Of a DNA stretch of 64,000 nucleotides, positions 1-11,389 are shown one piece after another (positions within the stretch are counted from its first letter, which is position 1; each line of letters begins with the position of its first letter). The position numbers were made by a program, and so were the translations under genes. The notes under the pieces were generated by a model that was not told the DNA's origin, searched no databases, and saw only the letters and a list, made by a program, of their open reading frames with translations. Source of the stretch: Aedes albopictus (Eukaryota > Arthropoda > Insecta > Diptera > Culicidae). The stretch covers positions 345,330,505 to 345,394,504 of the forward strand of contig NC_085137.1 in assembly GCF_035046485.1 (NCBI RefSeq), written 5' to 3'.

Positions 1-190
1 CATTTGAGCTTTTTATTTGTTCTATATTCGTTTGAATCTTATCAGCATGCCACACTTTTCATCCACACATAAAAGCTTTCCCGACTTTGGTTGAGACAGG
101 ATAAAATCACGTCGATCGGTTTTTTGAAGAATCAACTCTCAGCCCTCCACAGGGACTCATGTGTGGCATAATTTCTCTTTCTTCCCGCAG

Positions 191-1635
191 TCGACTTTAT
201 GGGTGGCGATGCAAAAAGTCCCCAGCACACGGCGGTGCATCCGATGTACGTGAGCTATACTAGTTTACCAACCACGAATAGCGCCAACTCGACACAGCAG
301 AAACAGGCTAACGCTGCGAAAGCCGTGGCGCCCTTGGTTGCCATCGCCCACAATAATCATAACAACAGCAATAGCTCCCAATGCCTCAGTAACACTAGCG
401 CTAAGCTCGGTGTTGTGCTCAAGTCGTTTAACGGTCACGGTAACAACTCATCCTCAAACACTAACACCCTACTGTCGTCTTCATCTTCACCGTCATCGAC
501 GTTCACCAATTGCAATGGGAATGGGAATGGAAGACCTCCATCAGCACTCGGCGGCGGTGGGCAGACCCATGAACAACACGTGCCACTTCATCAACAGCCA
601 CTTGCACACCCGATCAGTCGAAACTCTAGTTTTAGCAAAGCCCGCAATGGTCAGCTGCGGAAAAACAGTAGTAGTGTTAGCATTCGGTTCACTGATGTTA
701 CTCAACAACAGCCAGATGACCATGTGATTCCAAACGAGGACGACACTTTCTTCATTCCGAAGAGCTCCTCGTGTCGGAACAACTTTGGAATCAGCAATCC
801 CTTCAACAACGTCTCCAGTCGATACTATCGCGACGGCGATTGTGATTCGCGAACTGAAGACGATGACGACAGCAGCCATCTGATTACCGGTTCCACACAG
901 CAACTGGCTCTTTCAACGCCACTAAAACGGCATCCCTCGGTTTCATCGACCAACAATAGCATCGGTGGGGCCACCAATAGCAGCAGCACAACAACGCCAA
1001 TGAACGAGAACAACGGCGGCATGGCGATAGCTTTTGACCGAAATTTTCCCCACGGGACTCGACCTGATTTGAGCAGTAGTGCTTACCAACATCGGATAGC
1101 AATTAAACCCCAGCAGCAAGTACAATACCCAACACCACCACCAGTGCCACCACTGCCCCAGATGAACTTCCATCAACAGCAGCATTTCGAGGGCAGTAGC
1201 AGTGAAAGCTATCGAATGCCGTCGTCATACCAGTATGTAACGCGGTCTCCCAACCTGAACCGGATAGCGCGGCGGAACAACGCTAACCTAATCAATAACA
1301 ATGGCCCGCGCGTCATGAGCCCCAAGCACTGCGATCAAATCCGCGATTTCGCGGGCGCGGGCGGTCCACCGGGCTACCCAGGGCACGAAAATAACAATTA
1401 TCCTCTGCCTCCGCCCCCGCCTCCATCGGTTTCGGCTGTTGGTGGCGGTTATCCTGTGATGGCGATGCATCGGGCCAAATCCCAGGACCGGTTATCGCAC
1501 CGCTCCCGACGGCACCACCACCATCACCACGGAGGAGGCGCCCGGGGACAGTACCAGCAGCAGCGGCCGCGCTCGTTCTGTAGCAATAACGGAGCCTATC
1601 CGGACTATGTGATTATGGAACATCCCGGCAATTAG
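191..1635 (+). CDS. NKAIN: NKAIN-like 3'-terminal coding exon (isoform A)
   Basis: Last coding exon of a larger gene. A pyrimidine-rich tract ending in CAG at 188-190 gives the acceptor. The exon opens TC GAC TTT ATG, so the first codon is split after one base; if the previous exon ends in T it reads FDFMGGDAKSP, which resembles the SFDFIGG segment just after the last membrane span of NKAIN proteins. A short match PMYVSYTSLP follows. The remaining ~440 residues are low complexity: Ser/Asn/Gln runs, a proline-rich stretch with a seven-proline run near residue 408, and a six-histidine run near residue 440. NKAIN proteins are small four-span membrane proteins that bind the Na,K-ATPase beta subunit in neurons; insect forms have long cytoplasmic tails. 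No transmembrane segment lies in this exon. The assignment rests on the short N-terminal match and could be wrong for the long tail. Confidence 0.7.
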
Positions 1636-2045
1636 GGATAGTTCCACCCCAAAGCCTGACGACGTTTTTTTTTTTCGTTTTCTTTTTTACGTTTAAGACT
1701 AAACGCATTGCCTCTCCCTCTCAATAGTCGGTCTGTGTTCTGACTGGAATCTAGATGATACGATGAAATAGTGACAGGCGCCGGTGCGTCTACGACGACG
1801 AGTGAACGGCTCTCCCACAGAGTTGAAATGGGTGGGGTGATTGGACATAAAAGATTAATCGTAAAATTTGTTACGCGGTTTTGGAGGCTCAGCTAGGTCT
1901 AGACTATACAATAGGCGAGCGTAAAACCAATTTGATTTTTTTTTTTATTTCATACGAAAAGTTTGAAATTCAAGACGGGTTTTACAATATGAAAACTTAA
2001 GAAAAACATCTATAAGAAAATAAATTTAAATAAATTATAACAATA
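1636..2045 (+). terminator. 3' UTR and poly(A) signals of isoform A
   Basis: AT-rich sequence directly follows the stop codon. Two overlapping-range AATAAA hexamers lie at 2019-2024 and 2029-2034, suitable for cleavage near 2045-2060. From 2046 to about 2585 I see only AT-rich DNA with no coding signal. Confidence 0.5.
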
Positions 2046-2587
2046 GAACTAATGTTCAGATTTTTTTTTTCAAATACTTACAAGATTGGAACTTTGATTT
2101 GTTTATACACAGTTCATCCCATGGAAATTAAAAAGACCTGGATTTTTTTTTGTGTTTATTATAGAGGCTTTAAATTTCAAATTCATTCGTCTCTTAAAGA
2201 CCTGGATGACGTGCGGCTATTTGGGCAACAATTCTTATGTGAGCACTTTTTCGTTGTAAATCACGCTCCTTTAGTGGTAGTAGATACCTAGTAGCAATAG
2301 TGGTATAGTGGCAAACATGGTGGCAAATTTAGACTATTTGAACCAAAATGTTATCGAAAGAAAAAAAAACGAGTTGCATATTTTGGATTTGTCCAAACCA
2401 AAGGTGTCGGAACATCTCAGGTACACTTCTGTCTTCTATATGCATTAGGATCTCTAGTGATTCTCATTCACCTTGCAATGGTTCTATTTTAACATTAAGT
2501 GGGCAATAAATAATGTACGCAATTCAGAAATTCGTTATTATCATTGCTCATTCTTTCATTGCGGTTTGTTTCCATTAATACTTTAAG

Positions 2588-2655
2588 CATCAGGTATCAG
2601 TAGGTCGGCTCCTAGGTTTCCCTTTATTTGTAAAATTTGTGCCAACACGAGCCTA
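2588..2655 (+). repeat. Dispersed repeat, copy 1
   Basis: The opening CAGGTATCAGTAGGTCGGCT and a following AAATTTGTGCCA segment recur at 45709-45770. The shared stretch is about 60 bases and the flanks differ, so this is a dispersed repeat end of unknown class. Confidence 0.5.
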
Positions 2656-2733
2656 TTCATCATTTACCTGACGGAGAAGAAAAGAAAAAGAAGATAGGAG
2701 AAAGGACAGGTAAGGGAATAGGATCGTCATACA

Positions 2734-2860
2734 CGCAAAAGCGTACCACAATGGGTTCACATAGCGTCCTTAAAAGGACACTGTAATAACGCATAAGCGT
2801 ACCACAATGGGTTCAAACAGTGCCCTGAGAAGGGCACTATGATAACGCATAAAGCGTAAA
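2734..2860 (+). repeat. 56-bp tandem repeat with a hairpin in each unit
   Basis: Units start at 2734, 2790 and 2846 (the third is partial). Each full unit carries AGCGTACCACAATGGGTTCA and then a short inverted repeat. The stems differ in sequence yet each pairs with itself: GTCCTT/AAGGAC in unit 1, and AGTGCCCT/AGGGCACT around a GAGA loop in unit 2. Confidence 0.7.
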
Positions 2861-3360
2861 GAGAGCCTATAACTCTTTACCACAGCGGGTTAAGAACAAC
2901 AGAACGTCCTGAAGATTCAGGTTTCTGAAGTCAGTTTCACTTAATAAGTGTTTTCCGAGTACTCGGAAACGCAGTTGCACAAAAACTGGACAGGTATGTA
3001 CATATTAAATGATACGAAGTTCCATAATCGGATTCACAGCTATCATATGCAATTAAATCAGCTTGCTGAATATTCGCCATGTGATAGCTGAGTCGGCAGT
3101 GGCCACTGGCCAGTCAATGCTTTGACCAGCATGCTGCAATTCTGCTTTGCAGATTTGTTAGATTCTTTGCCACCCCTAGAGATGGCTCAGTACAATACAA
3201 TTTAGTTTGACGACATGACTCCAAACTATTCCAGTATTGTTTATGCTGAGTGGCAGCCCAGGTGTCAATCGGAAGCTTAACCCAACACTTGGATACCGGA
3301 ATAGCTGGCTCAGGGCCAATGAAGTCATGTGATGCTCCAGTGCGAGCTAACTCATCAGTA

Positions 3361-4504
3361 GGCTGCGGCTTATTTTTCAAAAGTTGTTGAAACCTGGAAT
3401 TCGTATGTTCTTTTGGATTCAAATGACACAAAAAGAGAAACCTCTGAGTTTAAGCCAAAAATATTGAGATTTAGAGGTCGCGCAATCGCTTCAAAGTTGA
3501 ATTTTCGAGTAATAAAAAGGTATTTTCACTTCAAGTGCCATAACTTTTTCAGTTTTCAACCGATTTTCAATCTTTTTTTATGAATTTCTCACAAATTAAA
3601 TTTCGAATAAACTTGTGAAACATCTTTTTTTTCCAAAGTCACACAGATTATATATTTAATTAATTTGTTTTTCTTCCTTTTACAAAAATTTTTACCTTTA
3701 GAGTTTTATAACTTTTTAACCACTTGACCAATTTTAAATTTTTTAGCTTGCTTTTGTAGATATTTTTGTTGCCTAAGAATGATGTGAATAAACTGTACCT
3801 TATATATTCTCAATAACCATATGGAAGCCTTAAACTTCAGTTTTTGGAGTGTTCCGAATCAAAAAATATTTTCATGTTTGAAATGCGAGTAAAAAAAAAT
3901 TGAAAAAAAAAATCCTTCAATGTGTTCCATAATCCCTAAATATGATGCTAAGTATCTGGTTTGGAGTAAAAAATTGCAAAAAAATCGTCAAAAACTCCAA
4001 TTTTGCAAAAAAAATCAAGTTTTAAGGCATGTTTTGGCAGTTTTTGGTGAAAAGTATCAAAAAATGACTACTTTGATGAAAAGTTTGTTTGGGACAAAGA
4101 CAGACAACAAAAATATCTACAAAAGCAAGCTAAAAATTTTTAAATTGGTCAAACGGTTAAAAAGTTATAGGGCTCTCAAGTTATTTTTGTTTGTAAAAAG
4201 AAGAAAAAAATAAATTAAATCTTCAAACACATATTTTGCGTGACTTTGGAAAAAAATATGTTCTTCGAGTTTATTCGAAATTTAATTTGTGAGAAATTCA
4301 TGAAAAAAAGATTGGAAATCGGTTGAAAATTGAGAAAGTTATGGCACTTGAAGTGAAAACACCTTTTTATTACTCGAAAATTCAACTTTGAAGCGATTGC
4401 GAATTTTTGGCTTAAACTCAGAGGTTTCTCTTTTTGTGTCATTTGAATCCAAAAGAGCTTACGAATTCCAGGTTTCAACAACTTTTGAAAAATAAGCCGC
4501 AGCC
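3361..4504. mobile_element. 1.14-kb foldback element inside the RNase H remnant
   Basis: Begins GGCTGCGGCTTATTTTTCAA and ends with its reverse complement, TTGAAAAATAAGCCGCAGCC. Arms of roughly 250 bases pair with a few gaps. The element splits the RNase H frame between the GNE and ADELA motifs, which fixes its outer edges. No transposase is present; the + strand ORF at 3920-4213 is lysine-rich AT translation. Superfamily unresolved because the target duplication is not clear. Confidence 0.8.
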
Positions 4505-4649
4505 AATTCATTTCCAGCGATGGAAGAATGGCCAGGCACCCATACAAGGTGAACAGCGTTTGCTGAATTCAGCTCCTCGATTTGAGTTCGACAAGCGATA
4601 ACTATCTTCGACCTAAAGTAAGTAGGGCGAAGCAAGTGCTTTAATAGCA

Positions 4650-4837
4650 ATGAGGTACAGATACAGGTGGCGCAGATAAACATTGCAAACCACTGGTTGT
4701 CTCTTTTGTTCTCCCGCTGATCAAATGCAACTCAATTAGTGACGTCACTAATTGAGTTGCATTTGATCAGCGGTAGAACAAAAGAGACAACCAGTGGTTT
4801 GCAATGTTTATCTGCGCCACCTGTATCTGTACCTCAT
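4650..4837. mobile_element. 188-bp near-perfect hairpin MITE with 13-bp target duplication
   Basis: The two 94-base arms are exact reverse complements apart from one base (CGGGAG versus CGGTAG), meeting at GAC/GTC at 4743/4744. Direct repeats TGCTTTAATAGCA flank it at 4637-4649 and 4838-4850. Removing the element and one copy rejoins the RNase H reading. A 13-bp duplication is long for a DNA transposon. Confidence 0.85.
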
Positions 4838-5209
4838 TGCTTTAATAGCAGCCTGGCTATCTGAACAGATGTATATTACTTTGCCCATTACGTTCTGCTG
4901 AAGTGCTGATTGCACTCCGCACAGAAGAGCAAAGATTTCGGCCTGAAAAACGGTGCAGTGTCTACCAAGTGAATAAGACTGATGCAGCCTTAGCTCACGA
5001 GAATAAACACCAGCCCCTGTTCGACCTTCGAGAAGGGAGCCATCAATGTAACATACGATGCCGTCTGAAATACTTCTTTCCAGATAACCAGATGTCCACA
5101 CTTTCCGGGAAGGGAATTTCGTGGAAAATGTCCTATAGGCTGTTTCAGAAATTATAAATACAGTAACGATTAACTGCCATTTTAATTTGAGCACAATATT
5201 CAAAAAAGT

Positions 5210-6650
5210 TTCTTCTAGCTCTTATAGTACACATGCTAACGAAGCCAATAATATCAATTTTGTTGATGTTTCTGATAAATGTTAAAAAATAGAGCTCTGT
5301 AAACTAGATGATTAAAATTTGAAGTTGCACAAAGGGGTAAAAAAATGTAGCATAGCAGAAGAGAAAAAATCTCGTATTTAACGTATTTTATTTTTGATCA
5401 AAATTTACTTAAAAAAGCAATTTTAATGTTGTAGTTGATTCGGGGCGAAATGAACACTGACAATTATGAATAGATGTGCGAGCATTGCATACTGTTAGGC
5501 GTTTTAGAAATGTTGGAAAAAATCAATCCGATTATTTTAGCCTAAAGTTTATTTAATTAACTTTGATGTTATGTAAACTCGTCTAAGATGGAGTATTATA
5601 TCTGTGGTATTGATCTCCGTAAGCAAATTACTTAACTGGTTGATGTAGTCAAAGAATTAGCATAAAATATGCAGGGGTGTCCATTATGCCCCGATGGGTG
5701 TCCATTTCGCCCCGTACCTTTCCTGCCAGCCCTGAAAAACACTCGGTTTACAATTCATTATTTCTTCACAATAAAGACATTCTACTAGCTGTAAATGTTT
5801 GAAATCGTAGGAACCAAGTTAAAGTTGTAAGCCAACTGATAATATGTTAAGTTTTTCTCTGTTATACAGGCCTAACATACTCATTTGCTTAGGGTGTCCA
5901 TTATGCCCCTAATCCCCCTATTGCATTTTAAATGTGTGATTTTTCATCAAATTAGTTATTTTTTCGATATACCTATTATTATTACGCCTCACAAAACCAA
6001 ATGAATTATTCATTTCGCATGCAAAATCATGGGTGTTTTTCTTCAACAAAATGGTCAAAAATATGGAGCCGCGAAATTCACAATAGTAGGCTGAGAAATT
6101 TAAGAAATTTTGCCGCGAATTTCCATTGTCCCTAGTATAGTGAGAAGGTAAATTATCCGTTTCTGCAATGAAATGGAACAAGAAGCGTGGGTATTATGAT
6201 TCCCTGCTCAATTTAATGCTGTTTGAGAAAAACTTTGGGAAACAGTGAATAGATCGCAGATGAAAAAGATTGCCGATTTTTAACTGTGTAATATAATTTT
6301 GCAGATCTTTTTGTGAAATTCTTGATTTTCCAATCAAACTGGCAAAACTTGGCTGGAAATTCTGGTAGAATTTTGAATCAAATTTCGTGGTCACCGGAAG
6401 AATCTCTAGAGCACCTCCTAAATGCAAGGAAATGTCCTGCAGGTGTTTCTGCGTGAATTCTTGCAGAATTTGCTACATTAATTTTTGAATTTTAATAGGA
6501 TTTTGGGACATCCCAATAGTGGGATGAAAGAGGAGGCAAAGTGGCCCTTCTTTTATCCTTCTCTTTCTCGTGTTTGTTTAGGATAGTGAGTAAGAAAAAA
6601 GCTGCAGCCATGGCCATACCAATGTACCCAGCATGTCCAATGGTAATATA
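5210..6650. other. AT-rich DNA without recognised genes
   Basis: No coding signal. A phrase GTCCATTATGCCCC occurs at about 5680 and again near 5893, suggesting ends of an old element, but no full inverted pair could be drawn. Confidence 0.4.
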
Positions 6651-6654
6651 AGAG

Positions 6655-6880
6655 ATTGTGGAGCCTCGTAGCCGTGCCGTTAGGGACACCAAACTCGCAA
6701 TCGCACCATGCTACGGGGTGAGGGTTCGATTCCCGCTCCGGGCGTTGAAACTTTTCGTGAGAATAGTTTCTTCCCCGTTTTCACTGGTGCATGCTCTATT
6801 TGTCCGTTTTCTAGAGTTATGTTTGAAACAGTCTGCACAGTCAAAAGCTGAAGACGTTGTCCGTGTCTTTTAAAACTGAC
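6655..6880 (+). mobile_element. tRNA-derived SINE
   Basis: A tRNA-like head with a pol III B box GGTTCGATTCC at 6723-6733 preceded by an A-box-like stretch near 6668. The tail ends in a GTCCGTGTCT phrase that recurs in the SINE at 14240-14450, so both belong to one family. Confidence 0.7.
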
Positions 6881-6889
6881 CTGAATCAT

Positions 6890-9800
6890 ACTTAAAGTTG
6901 GAAGATTCTGATCAATGTAATTATGTAATCAAGGTCTTTCTTATGCTGCTAAGAAAGCACTAAAATGATCTGCCGTCATATTGACTCTCGACAGCCAATA
7001 GACAAAATGCGTCGAACATCGATATCAGCATCGCCACCACTAGCATGACCAAAAGCATGCGGTCATATTCCACATAGGCAGCCGCCACCGTGTCTGAACC
7101 TCGGTTTGATGTTCTGATTGTTTAAGGTGAAACAGGGTTTGTTAAAGCTCATGCACGCACAGCCAACTTTGGTCAGGCGAACATTTTGCCAGATAGTTAT
7201 CTGAATGAAGTAAATCTCAATACAGAGCGGGGAAACGGTTGCGAACATTCGATAAAATCCTTATTTACCTTAACACAATGTTCAAGCAAATCAATAATTA
7301 ATTAAAATCATTCGTCACTTGGTGGTGTTCTGAAGTAGGTTCATTATGTGGATTGTTTGTAATTATAATGCCTAAATTAATGCATAACGAAAGGGAGATG
7401 GTGTGCGAATATTCTGTCGTCTGTCACTGTTTCATCGTCAACTCACATCCAAAGCAAAACGGCCCTAGCAGAGATGTACATCGTTTAGTATCATAAATAC
7501 CTACTATATGCCTTTATTTAAATCGCAATTTGCGATGTTCCTTAAAACAGAAATCAGATAGCATTCATCTTTTTTACGAACAAATATATTTCGTTGATAG
7601 TAACCGCCACGCGAGAGATTCAACTAAAGTAGATTAGCAAAACAAATAATTAGAAATAGTAGAACTAATCCAGTGTAGTTAAACCCGGTCCGCAAATGCG
7701 CATGCGTTGTAGTTGAACGTTCATTTTTACTATAATGTCTTAGATAACCGTTATTGTTGCCGTTAGAAATCGTAGTCTAAAACTGTTTGATCAGTAGTGA
7801 TACATTATTGATTTAGTTCCCCTGGAATACAGATCGTTTAGGATTATATTTATTGGCACACGTTGTGAAGATTTCAAACCAAAGCCCAACCTAGCGAATA
7901 GCATTAGTGAATGATTGTACCCACTGCGGATGCCTACGAATTCATTTCTCTGTTATAAAACAACTATTGTCGTTAATCATGAGGATCATCAAAACCATTC
8001 GAGTTATCATATGAAATCAAAACTTATACATCTGACTACTGTACAACAGACTTAACAGGTATTAAGCGCTCATCACTTGGCGGCAAAGTGAAGCTTGAAC
8101 GAAAACGAACTAGACTAGTTTGCGCATTTAGAGCAAATTTAGGAACCTTTTTTACTTAAATCGCGTCGGTATAGTTGATAATGTTGGCTAAGTTTATTCG
8201 ATTTTTAGAATCAATTTGTATAAGGCGAAAACAATGCAAAGCAGCGAATATACTGAACGAAAATGAAACAAATCGCAGCGAAGATATCGTTTGTACTACA
8301 CTACGGCAATGAAGAGCAAATAAAGAGATCGTTCATTTTCATTCGTTTTACACGTATTCACAATGTTGTTTCATTTCTCAATCCATTCACTTTTTAATGT
8401 TTAAAGGCGCCTCATAACAAATATAAAAGTATTGAAACAATTTTTCATATTCTAGTTTTTCGTCTTGAATTTTTCAGAATGGTATTCCTATTGAAATCTA
8501 CTGTTTTTATTTGTTATTGGGATGTTAGTGGAACGTTTATTATTTTGTGATAAATTTTGCTGGAGTTATGATGTTAGTAATAATCAAGGTCTTTTGTTAT
8601 ATTATCACAGTAATCACACCACACACTATAGTCGTTTTATAGATTAGCATTTTATATCTAGATCATGGGTGTTTTTCAAACTACTACCACCACTTCTACT
8701 ACTACCACAACTACTCAACTCTCGATGGAGGCTTCAAGGTACCTAAACTGATGTTACTGTTGGAAACTAACCGTAGGTATTAACTGTAGGAAATAACAGT
8801 AGGTATTTCAAAATTAGTTTAAATACTGCTTCCTAGAAGAACTAACTGATTCCACTAAACTTGACCATTCCATTTCTCTCTAGTCCATTATTCCACACTC
8901 CACACTCTTTTCCCGGCACATCATCTCGAGATCTCCCTCATTTCACACCAATCAGTAAGGCTACATGGGTAAAGAATGAAAGAAAAAGTGTTTATCTCAT
9001 GGTTCGAAATTGGGAGTAGAAAAGAAGGTGGATAGGAAAAACCTGCAGGGTAAGAAACCTCCTCGAAAGCATCTGGCTTTCGGTGTTAAGCCACCAAACA
9101 AGCACATGTGTATCTTTTCTTACGTGAGCTTAGCAAATTATCCGAAAGGGTTTGGTAATAGCATCATAGTTCATCGGGATAGCAAATTGGGTTCGATTAT
9201 TGGCTAGGGAATGATTCGACAAAATGTTCTTCATTCGCTAAAGATGGACTAAGAAATGAAGAAAAACTCTTATTGTTCTTGAAATGGAAATGTTGCGAGA
9301 GATGCCGTCATCAAAAACCTCTTATTGCTGAATAAGATATTGCCTTTATGCGTAGAATATACATTTGCATCCTCCGTATAATTTTTAAGTAGAGAAGTTG
9401 ATTTTTTTCCCTAAGCCCTAAAAGTAAATAAAATTACATATAACATCAATTTAAATAAGAAATGTTTAAATTAAGGCGACACTTTCTAGCCTCCAGAAAT
9501 CGAAATTAAAGTAGAACCACATCTCATAAATGAAACTAGCCAACACTTTTGCTAGTTTCATCACTTTTCCTCTATTCTTTCCAAAAAAATCAGGTGCGAT
9601 GCATATGATTCAAAAACAAAACCTTTTTCAAAACCTGTACTGAGTTGACCTGTATCAAGCTCCGTAAACAAAATTCTTACAAGAAACTGTTAATTTTTTT
9701 ATTTAAATTGTCAAATGGCCAAATTTGAAAACTTTCAATCCGTGGTAAAGTTGATCAACCAATGACATAGCATAGAGATTGTTTTTTTTTTTTTTGAAAA

Positions 9801-10115
9801 AACTCAATTCGTTGATGCTGAATATGAATAAGTTTTAAAATACTTACAACTGGTGTATTTTGTATATTCAAAATAAAATAAAGTTTAATAAGTTTAAGAA
9901 TAAGCCATATTAAACGCCTAACGGTAGGCAATTTCTTAAAAAATCGTTGTATTTTCGCAAAAATATGCTATTTTCAAATAAAACTTATTTGTTAACATCA
10001 ATTTTAACTCAAAGCTATGTTCAATAAGCCTACCATGAATGACTGAAAGTGTTTTGTAAGTCATCTGAAATATAAGGCGTTGATGATAAGCGATTATTTT
10101 TACCGTGTTTTAATA
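6890..10115. other. Mostly low-copy-looking non-coding DNA
   Basis: No convincing gene. The stretch 7440-8400 has little internal repetition and ends with AATAAA at 8319-8324 followed by T-rich sequence, so it could be a distal 3' UTR or a non-coding exon of the NKAIN locus. The short frame at 9010-9207 was not recognised. Confidence 0.35.
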
Positions 10116-10117
10116 TA

Positions 10118-10626
10118 CACTCCCGTTCAAAAGTTTTGGGTCACCCCCTCAAAAACATGTCATTTTATTAGGCCCATATCTCCGCCAATTTGCGTCCGAT
10201 TTCAAAACCCTAGGTTTCATTCAAAAGATAATAAGACAAAAAAACTTCGAACATGATTTAAAAGAAACTTTTTTAAAAAAAAATTGTATGTAAACTTAAC
10301 CCAAAGTTGCCAAATTTTCTAAAAAATGCATATAAATTTACGGCAGTGTCGCTGGAAGTTGGGTCGACCAAATTTTAAGATGAGATCGGTAATGTGACCC
10401 ATTTTCTAATAGCTTTCAACTGCTTTTTACAGAACTTAGCTAAAAAATCTAGAAAAAAAAGTTATTAAGTAAATTAACTCTTCATGTCATCGACCAAAAG
10501 TTTGGGGTCACCCCTCAAAATGCTGTATCGGCCAAAAGTTTGGGGTCACTATCGTAAAACATGGAAAAGTGATTTGTTGATATCTTCGTCATCTATAGTT
10601 CAATTTTAATTATTTTTGGCTCATTA
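10118..10626 (+). mobile_element. Tc1/mariner-like element, truncated copy
   Basis: Starts after a TA with CACTCCCGTTCAAAAGTTTT and is closely similar for ~500 bases to 23608-24115. Internal copies of AAAAGTTTGGGGTCAC-type motifs lie near 10500 and 10540. The right end is missing. Confidence 0.7.
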
Positions 10627-11389
10627 GTTTGGTAGGTCCTGTACAAAAATATTACATTGAAAAAGTTTTAAGAATTATTATTATTACTATTTATTAACGA
10701 CACTTTACCATTATTGTGGCATTCGTGTCATGTAGTTTTAAGAAGTTGAAAACACTTGGCACTTTAATTGGTCAAAATATGATTAGTTTCTAAATAATAT
10801 TCTGATAATGTACAGATTTTTCATATTTTTTATATTGAATAGAAAACCTCAAACAAAGCTGCATATGAAAGCCATAGATATAAGGTGTAACACAACAAAA
10901 AAATGAAAAAGTTTTATAAGTACATACAGGCATACCTCGATAGTACGTACACCACCGCTTCGTTTAGTGTACGTACTATCGAAACGTACGTACTATCGAA
11001 TCACAATTTTTTATTTCAAATTTCATTTTTAAATCAAAGAATGTTATTTCTAGAACGTCAGGATTGCCAAAAAATTACATGTGGCCTAAGGGTCCGTTTA
11101 TTAATTACGTAATTTTGCTTGTTTAGGGTGCTATCTTTATTGGAAAAATCTTCTTGTGCTCTGGGGATGCTTCGTAGAGGCATCTCGTCTCTGGAAACTT
11201 ATATTGATTTTATTTGAGTTATCTTTTAGAACCATCCAAACTGGTCTAGATATAATTGAATCGATCTAGATCAGTTATAACTTGTTAAAAAAAAACATTT
11301 TAGGTGTATTTTCTTCTGCAACATTTATTGCCGTGATATTTTCAAAATCTTCTGAACGTTGCTCCTTCTAGGACTCCTCCAAGAGTTTA

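Larger units (their letters stand above)
3100..5203 (-). pseudogene. Broken RNase H domain of a non-LTR retrotransposon
   Basis: Read on the - strand, 5203-4840 encodes an RNase H core with YIDGS (first Asp), FQAEIFA (Glu) and CSDSQAA (second Asp). Reading resumes at 4640-4505 with VWVPGHSSIAGNE, then at 3360-3100 with DELARTGASHDFIGPEP and the conserved region downstream. Two foldback insertions, at 3361-4504 and 4650-4837, split the frame. RNase H degrades the RNA strand during retrotransposition and occurs in I/R1/Loa-type elements. There is no reverse transcriptase upstream, so this is a 5'-truncated dead copy. Clade is not certain. Confidence 0.8.

Noticed and set aside
2734..2860. CRISPR array
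   Set aside because: Only two and a partial unit, no spacers of unique sequence, and the window is eukaryotic.
3920..4213. 97-residue Lys-rich frame
   Set aside because: Inside the loop of a foldback; poly-A-rich DNA reads as Lys.
6655..6760. Functional tRNA gene
   Set aside because: B box is good but the acceptor and anticodon stems do not pair and the tail matches another SINE copy.
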